A stretch of DNA of 64,000 nucleotides from Olavius sp. associated proteobacterium Delta 1. Its GTDB lineage: Bacteria; Desulfobacterota; Desulfobacteria; Desulfobacterales; JAFDCJ01. The notes under the pieces were generated by a model. It had not been told where the DNA came from, searched no databases, and saw only the letters and a list, made by a program, of their open reading frames with translations. Each line of letters starts with the position of its first letter. Position 1 is the first letter of the stretch. Positions 45,122-53,047 of the stretch are shown here, one piece after another. Location: NCBI GenBank assembly GCA_902749685.1, contig CACVKW010000771.1, positions 1 to 64,000 on the forward strand, written 5' to 3'. A program made the position numbers and the translations under genes.

Positions 45122-48100
45122 AAAAATTCGCGCCAGTTCCTCATTGTAAATTCAGGCGTCCCGCTTACTTTCGTTGGGTTGTTATATGGACCACTGCCGA
45201 ATGACTGCAACCCGTGCAATTGGGATTTCGTGTAAAGATGTTCATCTATGACCAACGGGGACGTAATGATGTTGCCCACATTTTTAGTCATAATCAGATC
45301 ACCATCCATTGATAATGCGTAAATTCCGCCTCCGTTATTGGTACTCAGGTTGTCGCTGCCACCCGCACAGGGATCTTCGGTTTCCGCGCTAGAGGTGCCA
45401 AAATAGATGTTTCCGGCGGCAGCGAATGCCGAAGCAAAAATTCTTTGGCCGGCGGGAAGTTCATAGAACCATTCCAAATGGGCCCGGCTTTGATCGCATC
45501 GGCCCTTTTCGTTTTCATCGCGGTAGGCGAAAAAATAATAGCGGCTATTTCCGCTTTGGATATCTTCATCGTAGTAGGGGCTGTCGCCGGTTCCGTAAAA
45601 CAGCCGGATATTGTAGCTCACGCTGCCTTCTGCGGTTAAACTGTTATTGACGACCGCCACCGGGGAGCTGTAAATCGGTTGATACCGCTGATTGATGGGA
45701 ATATTGTTGAATTCATCATCCATGAAATCCTGGTTAATAACGCAATGGTTGATTGCATATAAATTAATATTTGGATCATCCGGAAGGTTGATTTTGTACA
45801 GGCGCCCTTTATCCGATCCGATGTAAACTCGGTCAATGTATCCGTTACCGTCCGAGTCGATAATGGTGGGTTGGCCGCTTGGCACCCCTCCGGCACCACC
45901 GGCGTCGGAGTCAAGAAAAATCCTGCGGACCACGCTGCCATCCGCGATATTGATCATATATATGGACGGATAGAGGGTGGCATCGTAGGTCTTGCCGGAG
46001 ACGAAAAATGCAACCCATTTGGTGGTTCCACCATCTACGATTCTGCCAATCTGAGCAACTGACGGCGATGAGCGGCTGCGAAATAGATCGGGGTCGGCGA
46101 ATTCCCACAGAAAGTTGGGATTTTCCGGATCGGTGACATCCAGACAAAACACGGTATCTCCGCCGTTGCCTTCTGCGGAGAGCAAGACGGTTTTCCATTG
46201 GCCGTCAGTGAACACATCTGCAATGGCCGGTGAAGCATCCACATAAGCTTGATCGTCCGCCTTGCGCAGGTTATTTTTTAGCCGCGGGATGAGATTGGCC
46301 GGGATGAAGGCCCAGAGTTCTTCGCCAGTGCCGTAATCCGGACAATCGCTACAATCACCGCTGCAATAATCTGGGCAATCACCTGATCGATCTTGCCACT
46401 CAAAATAGCCTCTATTTTCTTTGAAGGCGGTGTCCCCATTGTTGCCATGGCGAAATTTTCCGGCATCAAAGGCATGGAGCATTCCGTCTCTGGCACCGAC
46501 ATACAAAGCGGTTTGCCGGGTCGCCTTCAATGTCTGATGCGCTTGGTAACTTTCGCGTTCGGCCGCGGATATGGCGGTACCAAACAACCAATCCGGTGAT
46601 CCGGGCGGGGTCGCTACGGCCGGTACGGAATGATCAATGGCTCCCAGCAGCCATTCCTTGCGTATACGGTCTCCGTCTTTGAAGCCGCGTACCCACTTGA
46701 CAAGCCAGTTTCCATCGGCCTCGGTTATCTCTCCGTTTCCATCAAAGTCATAAATTAAGCCGTCAGGGATAATTTTGGTATTGTCCAGGCCCAGCATGGC
46801 ATTGGTCACATTGCCACCGGTGCCGCCGGTAAAATCCAATAACTGTTGTTGAGCCGTGTAGTAACTATAACTTGCCGTTATGGGTTGATTATTATTGGGC
46901 GCCGTATTGAAGGCTATTTCGAATTCACCGGTAAAGCGGTTGATGGTTCCGGTTCCGCCCAAACTACCTTCCAGCACATCGGTATGCTTATCGTAAAAGC
47001 TTTCGGTCTGATCGGTTATGATAATTGTGGTTGCTAACAGTGGATGGTTGCTCAGCGTCCCGGAAAACGTTTTTTGGGAATCATCCCCGCGATCTAATAC
47101 TTCATTGGAGACCGGGGTTACCGTAATATTCGGAAATTTAATATTTCTATCTGTGGGTGATTTTTGATTTAATACGATGCCGGCATCCCATATGGTATCC
47201 GTCTCGGTAACATCCGGATTGCGAGGGTTATACAGCTGAGTGGCGACCAGATGACCCCTTAGGACCCGATCTGACCAGTTTTCAGCGGGCGTCGCAAAAT
47301 TACCGGAATAAAGCATGTTGGCAACGACCACCGGTGAACTGCGCGAAAAAAACCCATGGGTAGCCACGCTGGCGTCAAGGAGAAAGCCAATCACCCTGGG
47401 CTGACAGGCCTCGTCCTGACTGGTAAACTCGGCCTTCCAGATGAGTCGATTTCCAGACAGCCCCCTTCCGGCAAAGTCCACCCTTCTGGTTCGATAGGTA
47501 AATTCAGGGTTTCCCGGTGTCCAATCGGTTATCTGGCTGCCGATTGTTTTGGCACCATCTGCATTCAGGGTAAAGCTGTAGACTTCATCCCAACCGGTGA
47601 TCTCCACCCATTTGTCGCCGTTATCAATAGAAAGATAATAGGTGATGCCCGTTTTACCTGCACAGGGCATCTGGTCATACAACGCCACCGAGACCCCGGT
47701 AAAGTAGGCGTCCGCCTGGTCAGGGACAATGGCTTCGTTAGATTGGAGCTGGGCCATGCCGCCGGTTTCCCGTTCGATTTGAAATATTAAGTCATTGTGG
47801 TCGGTGTCGCCTCCACCCCCGAGGTCTTCCCAGCCCAATACCCATTCGTTGGGCTTATTGCCCGGCGCACCGACAATGACATGGCCAAAGGATTGATCGT
47901 GTTCTAGATCCAGTGTGGCCACATCGTCTTCGGCAAACTCTAAATCAAAAAGGGTTTTTGACCGCTCGTAGGCGTCGGAGTCCATCCAGTTGCTGTACAG
48001 GGTACAGCCATCTTGATTAATCAGCGGCCGGCCCAAATAGTATGTTTTGGTAAATTCATTCCCCGCCTCGCCCTTGCTGCACTCGCCATTGCTTGACGTA

Positions 48101-48678
48101 TAAACATCCGGGTTCCATTCATCCTTGGTAAAAATGATACTACTCTCATTATCCACCTTGAGGAAAAAGACCAGCTCGGTTCCCCCGGCAAAGGTTCCCA
48201 GCTCTTTTTTATTATCCCGCGCATCAATCCGCTCGTCACCATTGATATCATCGATCCCATCAGAGCTGTCCCTGGGCCCGGCATCCAAGACCCCGTTATT
48301 GTTGTTATCGTTTACATCCCGATAAATTTCATGTTTTGTCCCCTCGATCCCGTCTTCTGCCAGCATCCAGCCGAAATCGGTTAAATTGTAGCCCCCGCCC
48401 TCGTAAAGAAAGGTAACGGAAACATCCTGGGTGAAGGGGATGACAATCTGGTTGGGATCGATGGCTTCATACCCGGTACTCAACACCAGGTAACCGTTCT
48501 CATCGATTTTCGTATTCACAAGATCAAAATATTCTGGCTCAAATACGCCCATGTGATCCTCGTATACATTGTCGGCACAGCCGGTTATCGTTAGGGCAGA
48601 ATCCGCTAAGGCGTTGCTGATAAAACAAGACAACACCGTCCCCAATATGACAAGCGCGAGTAATCTTCGGATTCCCAT
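45118..48678 (-). CDS. pilY1: PilY1-type pilus tip/assembly protein
   Basis: An 1186-aa secreted protein. The ATG at 48678, after AAGGA, begins a signal peptide (MGIRRLLALVILGTVLSCFI...ALA). The N-terminal ~600 residues are beta-rich with several Asp/Gly loops. The C-terminal third is the PilY1 beta-propeller: YVGARDGMLHAFDA, ELWAFIPANLIPRL, YVDASPAIADVF, and a calcium loop DSDGNGYID in the DxDxNxxxD form. PilY1 sits at the type IV pilus tip, promotes extension against PilT, and acts in adhesion and surface sensing. It is downstream of fimT-pilW-pilV-pilX in the usual minor-pilin order. Confidence 0.93.
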   Translation of the reverse strand: MGIRRLLALVILGTVLSCFISNALADSALTITGCADNVYEDHMGVFEPEYFDLVNTKIDENGYLVLSTGYEAIDPNQIVIPFTQDVSVTFLYEGGGYNLTDFGWMLAEDGIEGTKHEIYRDVNDNNNNGVLDAGPRDSSDGIDDINGDERIDARDNKKELGTFAGGTELVFFLKVDNESSIIFTKDEWNPDVYTSSNGECSKGEAGNEFTKTYYLGRPLINQDGCTLYSNWMDSDAYERSKTLFDLEFAEDDVATLDLEHDQSFGHVIVGAPGNKPNEWVLGWEDLGGGGDTDHNDLIFQIERETGGMAQLQSNEAIVPDQADAYFTGVSVALYDQMPCAGKTGITYYLSIDNGDKWVEITGWDEVYSFTLNADGAKTIGSQITDWTPGNPEFTYRTRRVDFAGRGLSGNRLIWKAEFTSQDEACQPRVIGFLLDASVATHGFFSRSSPVVVANMLYSGNFATPAENWSDRVLRGHLVATQLYNPRNPDVTETDTIWDAGIVLNQKSPTDRNIKFPNITVTPVSNEVLDRGDDSQKTFSGTLSNHPLLATTIIITDQTESFYDKHTDVLEGSLGGTGTINRFTGEFEIAFNTAPNNNQPITASYSYYTAQQQLLDFTGGTGGNVTNAMLGLDNTKIIPDGLIYDFDGNGEITEADGNWLVKWVRGFKDGDRIRKEWLLGAIDHSVPAVATPPGSPDWLFGTAISAAERESYQAHQTLKATRQTALYVGARDGMLHAFDAGKFRHGNNGDTAFKENRGYFEWQDRSGDCPDYCSGDCSDCPDYGTGEELWAFIPANLIPRLKNNLRKADDQAYVDASPAIADVFTDGQWKTVLLSAEGNGGDTVFCLDVTDPENPNFLWEFADPDLFRSRSSPSVAQIGRIVDGGTTKWVAFFVSGKTYDATLYPSIYMINIADGSVVRRIFLDSDAGGAGGVPSGQPTIIDSDGNGYIDRVYIGSDKGRLYKINLPDDPNINLYAINHCVINQDFMDDEFNNIPINQRYQPIYSSPVAVVNNSLTAEGSVSYNIRLFYGTGDSPYYDEDIQSGNSRYYFFAYRDENEKGRCDQSRAHLEWFYELPAGQRIFASAFAAAGNIYFGTSSAETEDPCAGGSDNLSTNNGGGIYALSMDGDLIMTKNVGNIITSPLVIDEHLYTKSQLHGLQSFGSGPYNNPTKVSGTPEFTMRNWREFF

Positions 48679-48733
48679 ATTTTTTCCTTGATCTGCAAAA
48701 TAAATTGCAGCTAGATAACCGGTGAATGTCAGG

Positions 48734-49354
48734 TTATTGAACATTCAAACCCGTTGGTGTAAAATCCTCCATCTTTCTAGCGTCGCTGGAAACAAAATTT
48801 TTGCCCGGTCCGCCCCCCTCCTGGGCGCTGTAATCTGAAATAGCCACACCACTAATGGTACCGTCCAAAAGCATTTCGATACGGCACGAGGCTCCGCGAG
48901 ATCCCCCGGCTTCCGAATGGACATAAATCAGGCCATCCGTGTCAGTGATGTGATTGCCGCCGTCGTCATTATTCCAAATCCTGACCAGAAGGTCGATTTC
49001 GTCAAATTTCCGATCTATCACCGTGACGCTACCCTCAAAATCACCAGCCCCGTCAAGATCGCTGTCAACCGCACCCTGCAGGGCAAAACTCCAAGTTGGG
49101 GTTCCGCCCGAAGACAGAATTGCGCTGTTTCTATTTACATATTGAAGTCTTAAGAGTTCTGTTACATGCTGTAACCCGGCTTCGGCAGCGTAAAAAGCTC
49201 TTTCATAGAGCAGTTCATTTGTCGCAATTTTCATTTCCGTCGTGCTCATATTCACCGCGGAAACACAAATTATCGTCAAAAGAGAAAGGATCAATACCGC
49301 GGCAATGATGATATAACCATCTTCTTTTCTGCGGCGGAAGGTAATTTGCAGCAT
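48734..49354 (-). CDS. pilX: type IV pilus minor-pilin assembly protein PilX
   Basis: A 206-aa membrane-anchored protein. The PilX N-terminus reads EDGYIIIAAVLILSLLTIICV after a basic leader, followed by STTEMKIATNELLYERAFYAAEAGLQ, which closely matches PilX/GspK-type sequences (AFYAAEAG). The canonical pilin Gly/Glu5 is not required in PilX. The ATG at 49354 has AAAGGATC upstream. The start at 49393 would be inside the preceding region. It lies between pilV and pilY1, in the usual order. Confidence 0.88.
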   Translation of the reverse strand: MLQITFRRRKEDGYIIIAAVLILSLLTIICVSAVNMSTTEMKIATNELLYERAFYAAEAGLQHVTELLRLQYVNRNSAILSSGGTPTWSFALQGAVDSDLDGAGDFEGSVTVIDRKFDEIDLLVRIWNNDDGGNHITDTDGLIYVHSEAGGSRGASCRIEMLLDGTISGVAISDYSAQEGGGPGKNFVSSDARKMEDFTPTGLNVQ

Positions 49355-49400
49355 ACGTTTGATCCTTTCAGCCCGAGTCGTGCCACCAATCAATCCGGCT

Positions 49401-49781
49401 TTAAGAGTTTTGTCCTTTTACAAAACGGATGGTAATCGGTTTGGCGTACGGATTTGCACCGGTCACATTGATCACGATGGTTTTGGTGGCCGTGACCGGT
49501 ATATCGTCCTGGACATTCCATTCGATCGTGTAGGCGCCGGCCGTCATGCGGTGGGGATTTTCCCCTTGATTTAAATCCGAATGGCCGTAAGGCAACGAGA
49601 TCAATCTTTCCAGCGATTCAACTGCCATTGTTGTTGCTTCAGTGTACATTTTGGCACTGGCGTTCTGTCTTATGGATTTAATCTGAACCGTTGCTAAGGC
49701 TAGAAAGCCCACTGCAAAAATTGCCATCCCGATCAGCACTTCAATGAGCGTGTATCCCCGGTTTTTTTTCATATTATTCAT
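49401..49781 (-). CDS. pilV: type IV pilus minor pilin PilV
   Basis: A 126-aa prepilin with the short leader MKKNRG and cleavage before YTLIEVLIGMAIFAVGFLAL, which has the conserved Glu at position 5 of the mature protein. The hydrophobic helix runs to about residue 32. ALATVQIKSIRQNASAKMYTEATTMA is typical of PilV. Two possible ATGs (49781 and 49772) precede the leader. It is processed by PilD and incorporated as part of the pilus initiation complex with FimT, PilW and PilX. Confidence 0.9.
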   Translation of the reverse strand: MNNMKKNRGYTLIEVLIGMAIFAVGFLALATVQIKSIRQNASAKMYTEATTMAVESLERLISLPYGHSDLNQGENPHRMTAGAYTIEWNVQDDIPVTATKTIVINVTGANPYAKPITIRFVKGQNS

Positions 49782-49805
49782 TTTGCCGAAAATATCCGTG
49801 TCAAT

Positions 49806-50630
49806 TTACAGGTTCATATTTCGACAATACACTGTGGTCCGGACCAGACGGCGCTGATATGCGTCCGCACTGGTAATTATTCGGTCCCCCACGGTATAGG
49901 TCCGGCTGTCGAAATGTCCCCGGACCGGCTCTCTGGTTCGGGCCAGAATCCATATCCTGACCGCACGAATATCAGATAGCGGCACCGGGGCATCTAGCGG
50001 CAAACCGGTATCCAGGTTCGTGGTCAAATCGTAAATTTCATCGCCAGGGTCCGAGTCGTAAGCCCAGAGGATATTACCGTCTATCGTGGTGTCGTCGGTA
50101 TCAAGATTGCCGTCATGATCATGGTCGAAGGCGTAAGCATATCCGACTGCCTGGATATTTTCGGCCACGCCTGTCAGCGGCCCCCATCCGGCTCGTCTGC
50201 CGAGTGGTGCCGCCCCGGCATCGGCGATGCCGTTGCCGTCGGCATCATATTTTTTTGCAAACCCGTAGGTCACTCTTTCATCGGAGCTGACATCCATGCC
50301 GCCATCCAGGTCAAACGTAATTTGAATCATATGCCGGCCGGCTGTCTGGAATCCAGTACCCGCTGATTCCGCATCATTATCGATTGCATCATCGTTATCA
50401 TTATCCTGGCCATCGTTTGCGGCGGGATCATAGCCGGCCATTCTGATTTCTCTTTTTATCAGAGATACAGCTGCCCGGAGGTTTTGCTGCATCTCAACCG
50501 TAAGCTGCTGCTTCGAATGTGAGTTTTGACGAAACTGGTAAACCTGAAAAATCGATGTTACTAGAATGGCGCCTAAAGCCATTGCTATTACAAGCTCGAC
50601 GATAGTGTGGCCCCCGGAATTATTTCGCAT
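49806..50630 (-). CDS. pilW: type IV pilus minor pilin PilW
   Basis: A 274-aa prepilin. The leader MRNNSGG is followed by HTIVELVIAMALGAILVTSIF, with Glu5 retained although the first mature residue is His rather than Phe. The pilin helix continues to the PilW-type FRQNSHSKQQLTVEMQQNLRAA and IKREIRMAGYDP. The ATG at 50630 follows AGGA. An ATG at 50660 is an alternative. An acidic Asp-rich stretch (DNDNDDAIDNDAES) and DADGNGIAD suggest calcium-binding loops in the globular domain. Confidence 0.88.
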   Translation of the reverse strand: MRNNSGGHTIVELVIAMALGAILVTSIFQVYQFRQNSHSKQQLTVEMQQNLRAAVSLIKREIRMAGYDPAANDGQDNDNDDAIDNDAESAGTGFQTAGRHMIQITFDLDGGMDVSSDERVTYGFAKKYDADGNGIADAGAAPLGRRAGWGPLTGVAENIQAVGYAYAFDHDHDGNLDTDDTTIDGNILWAYDSDPGDEIYDLTTNLDTGLPLDAPVPLSDIRAVRIWILARTREPVRGHFDSRTYTVGDRIITSADAYQRRLVRTTVYCRNMNL

Positions 50631-50746
50631 CGTTATTTTTCCTGAACGATTGCTTGCCATTTTCTTAAAATAAAATTTCGCAATTTATAGATTCAATTTA
50701 TGGTCATGATCCAATGAATGCTATCCGATTGTCGCAAGTCGCTCTA

Positions 50747-51220
50747 TTATTCATCTTCCCTGAGTATTCTGGAGTTGCCTGTTCTGTTGATTAGAATTCT
50801 CGTAAGTTTATTCCGATTATTGACAATAGATATGGTTCCGCCACTACCGGATGCAAGTCCCCTGCTGTTAAAATTGAAGGTATCGCTACTAAAATTTGTT
50901 TCCTGCAGGTATACACCGCCGGGCATTTTGCTGCTTTTTATCGTGGGTTCGTCCGCGTCCTGATCCTTATCACCGTTAAAATCGGTAAAGACCCTATATT
51001 TATCCTGATCCGGGTAAAATTTCACCTGCACAACGGCATTGTTTTTGACGGCCGTCAACCGCGCATACTGCATTGCAGACAGCAAATCCCTTGCCGCGCT
51101 ACCCAGCCGATATTTGGGAAGCCAACCTAAAAAATTCGGGATGGCGATGGTCGCCAGGACGGCCATAATCCCGATTACCGTCATCATCTCCCACAATGTG
51201 AAGCCTGAGTCTTTCTTCAT
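50747..51220 (-). CDS. fimT: GspH/FimT-type pseudopilin
   Basis: A 157-aa prepilin with the leader MKKDSG cleaved before FTLWEMMTVIGIMAVLATIA and Glu5 present. The globular part continues with AARDLLSAMQYARLTAVKNN, the FimT/GspH pattern, and DFNGDKDQDADE may bind calcium. AGGAG lies nine bases before the ATG. It is the first gene after the c-di-GMP riboswitch and so the first cistron of the minor-pilin operon. Confidence 0.9.
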   Translation of the reverse strand: MKKDSGFTLWEMMTVIGIMAVLATIAIPNFLGWLPKYRLGSAARDLLSAMQYARLTAVKNNAVVQVKFYPDQDKYRVFTDFNGDKDQDADEPTIKSSKMPGGVYLQETNFSSDTFNFNSRGLASGSGGTISIVNNRNKLTRILINRTGNSRILREDE

Positions 51221-51322
51221 GGTTAATATCTCCTGCTAGCACAAATACAGGATCGATGTTTTTCTTGTGCTATGTCGGTTGTCTTATTATAAAGAACCTG
51301 TCAGGATAATTATTTGACCGCG

Positions 51323-51371
51323 CCTAAAAAATAAAAAGCCGGTTTACCCCTATTTACAAGGCAACCCGGCT
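51323..51371 (-). terminator. intrinsic terminator of the pilus-operon riboswitch
   Basis: On the minus strand AGCCGG-GTT (51371-51363) pairs with AAACCGGCT (51345-51337), followed by TTTTTATTTTTT. The 5' arm is part of the aptamer's last conserved strand, so folding of the aptamer and terminator is mutually exclusive. It stands about 100 bp upstream of fimT. Confidence 0.8.
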
Positions 51372-51463
51372 GTCTCAGGTTAACGACTCGACAAATTAAC
51401 GGTTTAACCTAAAATGAGACCCGTGGCTTTCCGACCCCCCAATTGCTCGGAGTTTGGCTTTAT
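51361..51463 (-). promoter_or_regulatory. cyclic-di-GMP-I (GEMM) riboswitch upstream of the pilus operon
   Basis: Read on the minus strand, the GEMM-I signature is GATAAAGCCAAAC, a short CTCC/GGGG hairpin, then GGTCGGAAAGCCACGGGTCT, and finally AGACAGCCGGGTTGCC. Between them GTCTCA pairs with TGAGAC and AGGTTAA with TTAACCT, forming a long P3. The conserved residues of the junction (AAAGCCACGGG and GACAGCCGGGTTGCC) match the known family very well. It overlaps an intrinsic terminator upstream of fimT, so c-di-GMP should control transcription of fimT-pilW-pilV-pilX-pilY1. The direction of control is not certain. The shared strand favours switching on. Confidence 0.9.
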
Positions 51464-51469
51464 CAGGTA

Positions 51470-51516
51470 AAAAGTAAAAAGCCCCCTAAGACAAAACAGT
51501 GTCCCATCGGAGGCTT
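51470..51516 (-). terminator. first hairpin/terminator in the pilus leader
   Basis: On the minus strand AAGCCTCC (51516-51509) pairs with GGGGGCTT (51486-51479), with an inner GACA/TGTC stem, then TTTTTACTTTTT. It ends directly before the riboswitch aptamer. Because no promoter fits between the two, transcripts reaching the aptamer probably pass this hairpin first. Upstream (51541-51772) I see only a TTGACA box near 51586 and a short frame MNMMLLTN. Confidence 0.6.
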
Positions 51517-51772
51517 GATTTCAATTCGTTAGCAGCATCATATTCATTTTGGAATTGCTAGACGACAAGGCCTGGTAGAATAATGTCAACCAACTATTAA
51601 ATATTTATGGTAATTCCTGTTGGGTGTCAACATAAAATCCTGCGTAACATATAAAATATTAAAGCAAAAAATTGTTTAGTGCGCATCAGGAAACTTGGAT
51701 TTACATCCTTATGGCAGATAGCTTGTCTGCGTATTAAATTTATGGTAACCAAAGGGCTTTAACGGAGGGTGG

Positions 51773-52069
51773 ATGTTTTCAGGTATACAGGAAATTCTGG
51801 TGCTGGTAATCATTGTTCTGGGAATCTTATTTCTGCCCAGGATACTGAATCGCGGACAGGCGCAACAAACGGTTGCAGCCAAACCGGCGGTCACGCTCAG
51901 CGGCAGGATGCGGTTGGCGATTGCAGCCTCTGTTCTAGGGCCGGCACTGATAGCAGCCTTTATGCAGCCCTGGAAACAAGACCTGATCCCTTACCTGTAT
52001 CTCGGTCCCGGTCCGGTAGCGGTTGTCTGGATACTTTATTGGGTATTGACCGGATTCAGGAAAAAATAG
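51773..52069 (+). CDS. small membrane protein, 98 aa
   Basis: I do not recognise a family. The 98-aa product has a TatA-like first helix (MFSGIQEILVLVIIVLGILF, residues 1-20), a short basic loop, a second helix around 49-62 (AIAASVLGPALIAAF) and a third at about 75-92 (YLGPGPVAVVWILYWVL). The two later helices and the lack of a TatA amphipathic tail argue against TatA. CGGAGGGTGG precedes the ATG. It lies opposite the pilus leader, in the divergent direction. Confidence 0.7.
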   Translation: MFSGIQEILVLVIIVLGILFLPRILNRGQAQQTVAAKPAVTLSGRMRLAIAASVLGPALIAAFMQPWKQDLIPYLYLGPGPVAVVWILYWVLTGFRKK

Positions 52070-52211
52070 ATGGCTGGATGGTTAGAAAAAGGTTTAAGGC
52101 ATAGGTTTTAAGGTTTAAGGCTAAAAAATGATGTCATCCTTTTTACCATAACCCATTCGCTCTAAGCCCAATACCAGTTTTTTATATTTCCGCCTTCCGC
52201 CTTCCCAATTC

Positions 52212-52790
52212 TCACGCGTTTCCCTTTAATCCGATATCTTCGGCCACCTCTTGCATGCCCAGAATCGTATCATTAATCAAGTCCGGAAGTTCTATCCCCA
52301 GCATTTCGGCCCCCTTTTCAATGATAGAGCGATCCACGCCGGCCGCAAAGCGTTTGTCCTTCCATTTTTTTTTAACTGATTTGGTCTTAACATCCAGCAC
52401 GCTTTTAGACGGACGCACCAGGGCGGTTGTCACCACCAGCCCGGTCAATTCATCGATGGTATATAAGACCTTTTCCATTTCCGACTCGGGCTTGACATCC
52501 GTGCAAATTCCCCAGCCGTGGCTGATTACGGCCCGGATGTATTCTTCCGGCCAGTTGTTTTCGCGCAAAATTTCTTCGGTTTTATGACAATGCTGATCGG
52601 GAAATCGCTCATAATCAAGATCGTGGATCAGACCGATGGTACCCCATTTCTCTTCGTCTTCTCCTCGCTGGCGGGCAAAATAGCGCATAACACCTTCCAC
52701 TGCCAGGGCGTGTTTTATGAGGCTTTCATTCTGGTTGTATTGTTTCAGAAGCGCGAGCGCTTCTTCGCGTGTCGGAACTTGCTGACTCAT
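52212..52790 (-). CDS. HD-domain phosphohydrolase
   Basis: A 192-aa HD-superfamily protein. The first metal His lies in KHALAVEG and the HD pair in GLIHDLDYE near residues 53-60. HCHKTEEIL and ISHGWG provide additional histidines in the positions used by single-HD hydrolases. The substrate is unknown. Such small HD proteins act on nucleotides or as regulators, and HD-GYP motifs of c-di-GMP phosphodiesterases are absent. GGAGGT stands six bases before the ATG. Monocistronic. Confidence 0.88.
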   Translation of the reverse strand: MSQQVPTREEALALLKQYNQNESLIKHALAVEGVMRYFARQRGEDEEKWGTIGLIHDLDYERFPDQHCHKTEEILRENNWPEEYIRAVISHGWGICTDVKPESEMEKVLYTIDELTGLVVTTALVRPSKSVLDVKTKSVKKKWKDKRFAAGVDRSIIEKGAEMLGIELPDLINDTILGMQEVAEDIGLKGNA

Positions 52791-53047
52791 TTTGCGACCT
52801 CCATTTCGTTCGGCTAACTAGCCGTAAATAATATAAAATTTCGAAGTATTCTATGGCATCGGATTGGTCTTGTCAAGAAAAGATCCCCCTAGATAACTTA
52901 AAGGATATTATTCATTTTTAGCACAGCAGAGCCTTCTATCCAGTTTCCGGAATATTCGCATTGGGTTTTTTCTTGATCCATTCCGCTCAGGCGGCTATTG
53001 TCGCATTGAGAAAACCATAAACCGAACCTTGAACATGATTAAAACCC

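Noticed and set aside
45426-45650. Plus-strand frames inside pilY1
   Set aside because: Several overlapping frames of 60-100 codons are complementary to the pilY1 coding sequence and carry no ribosome sites.
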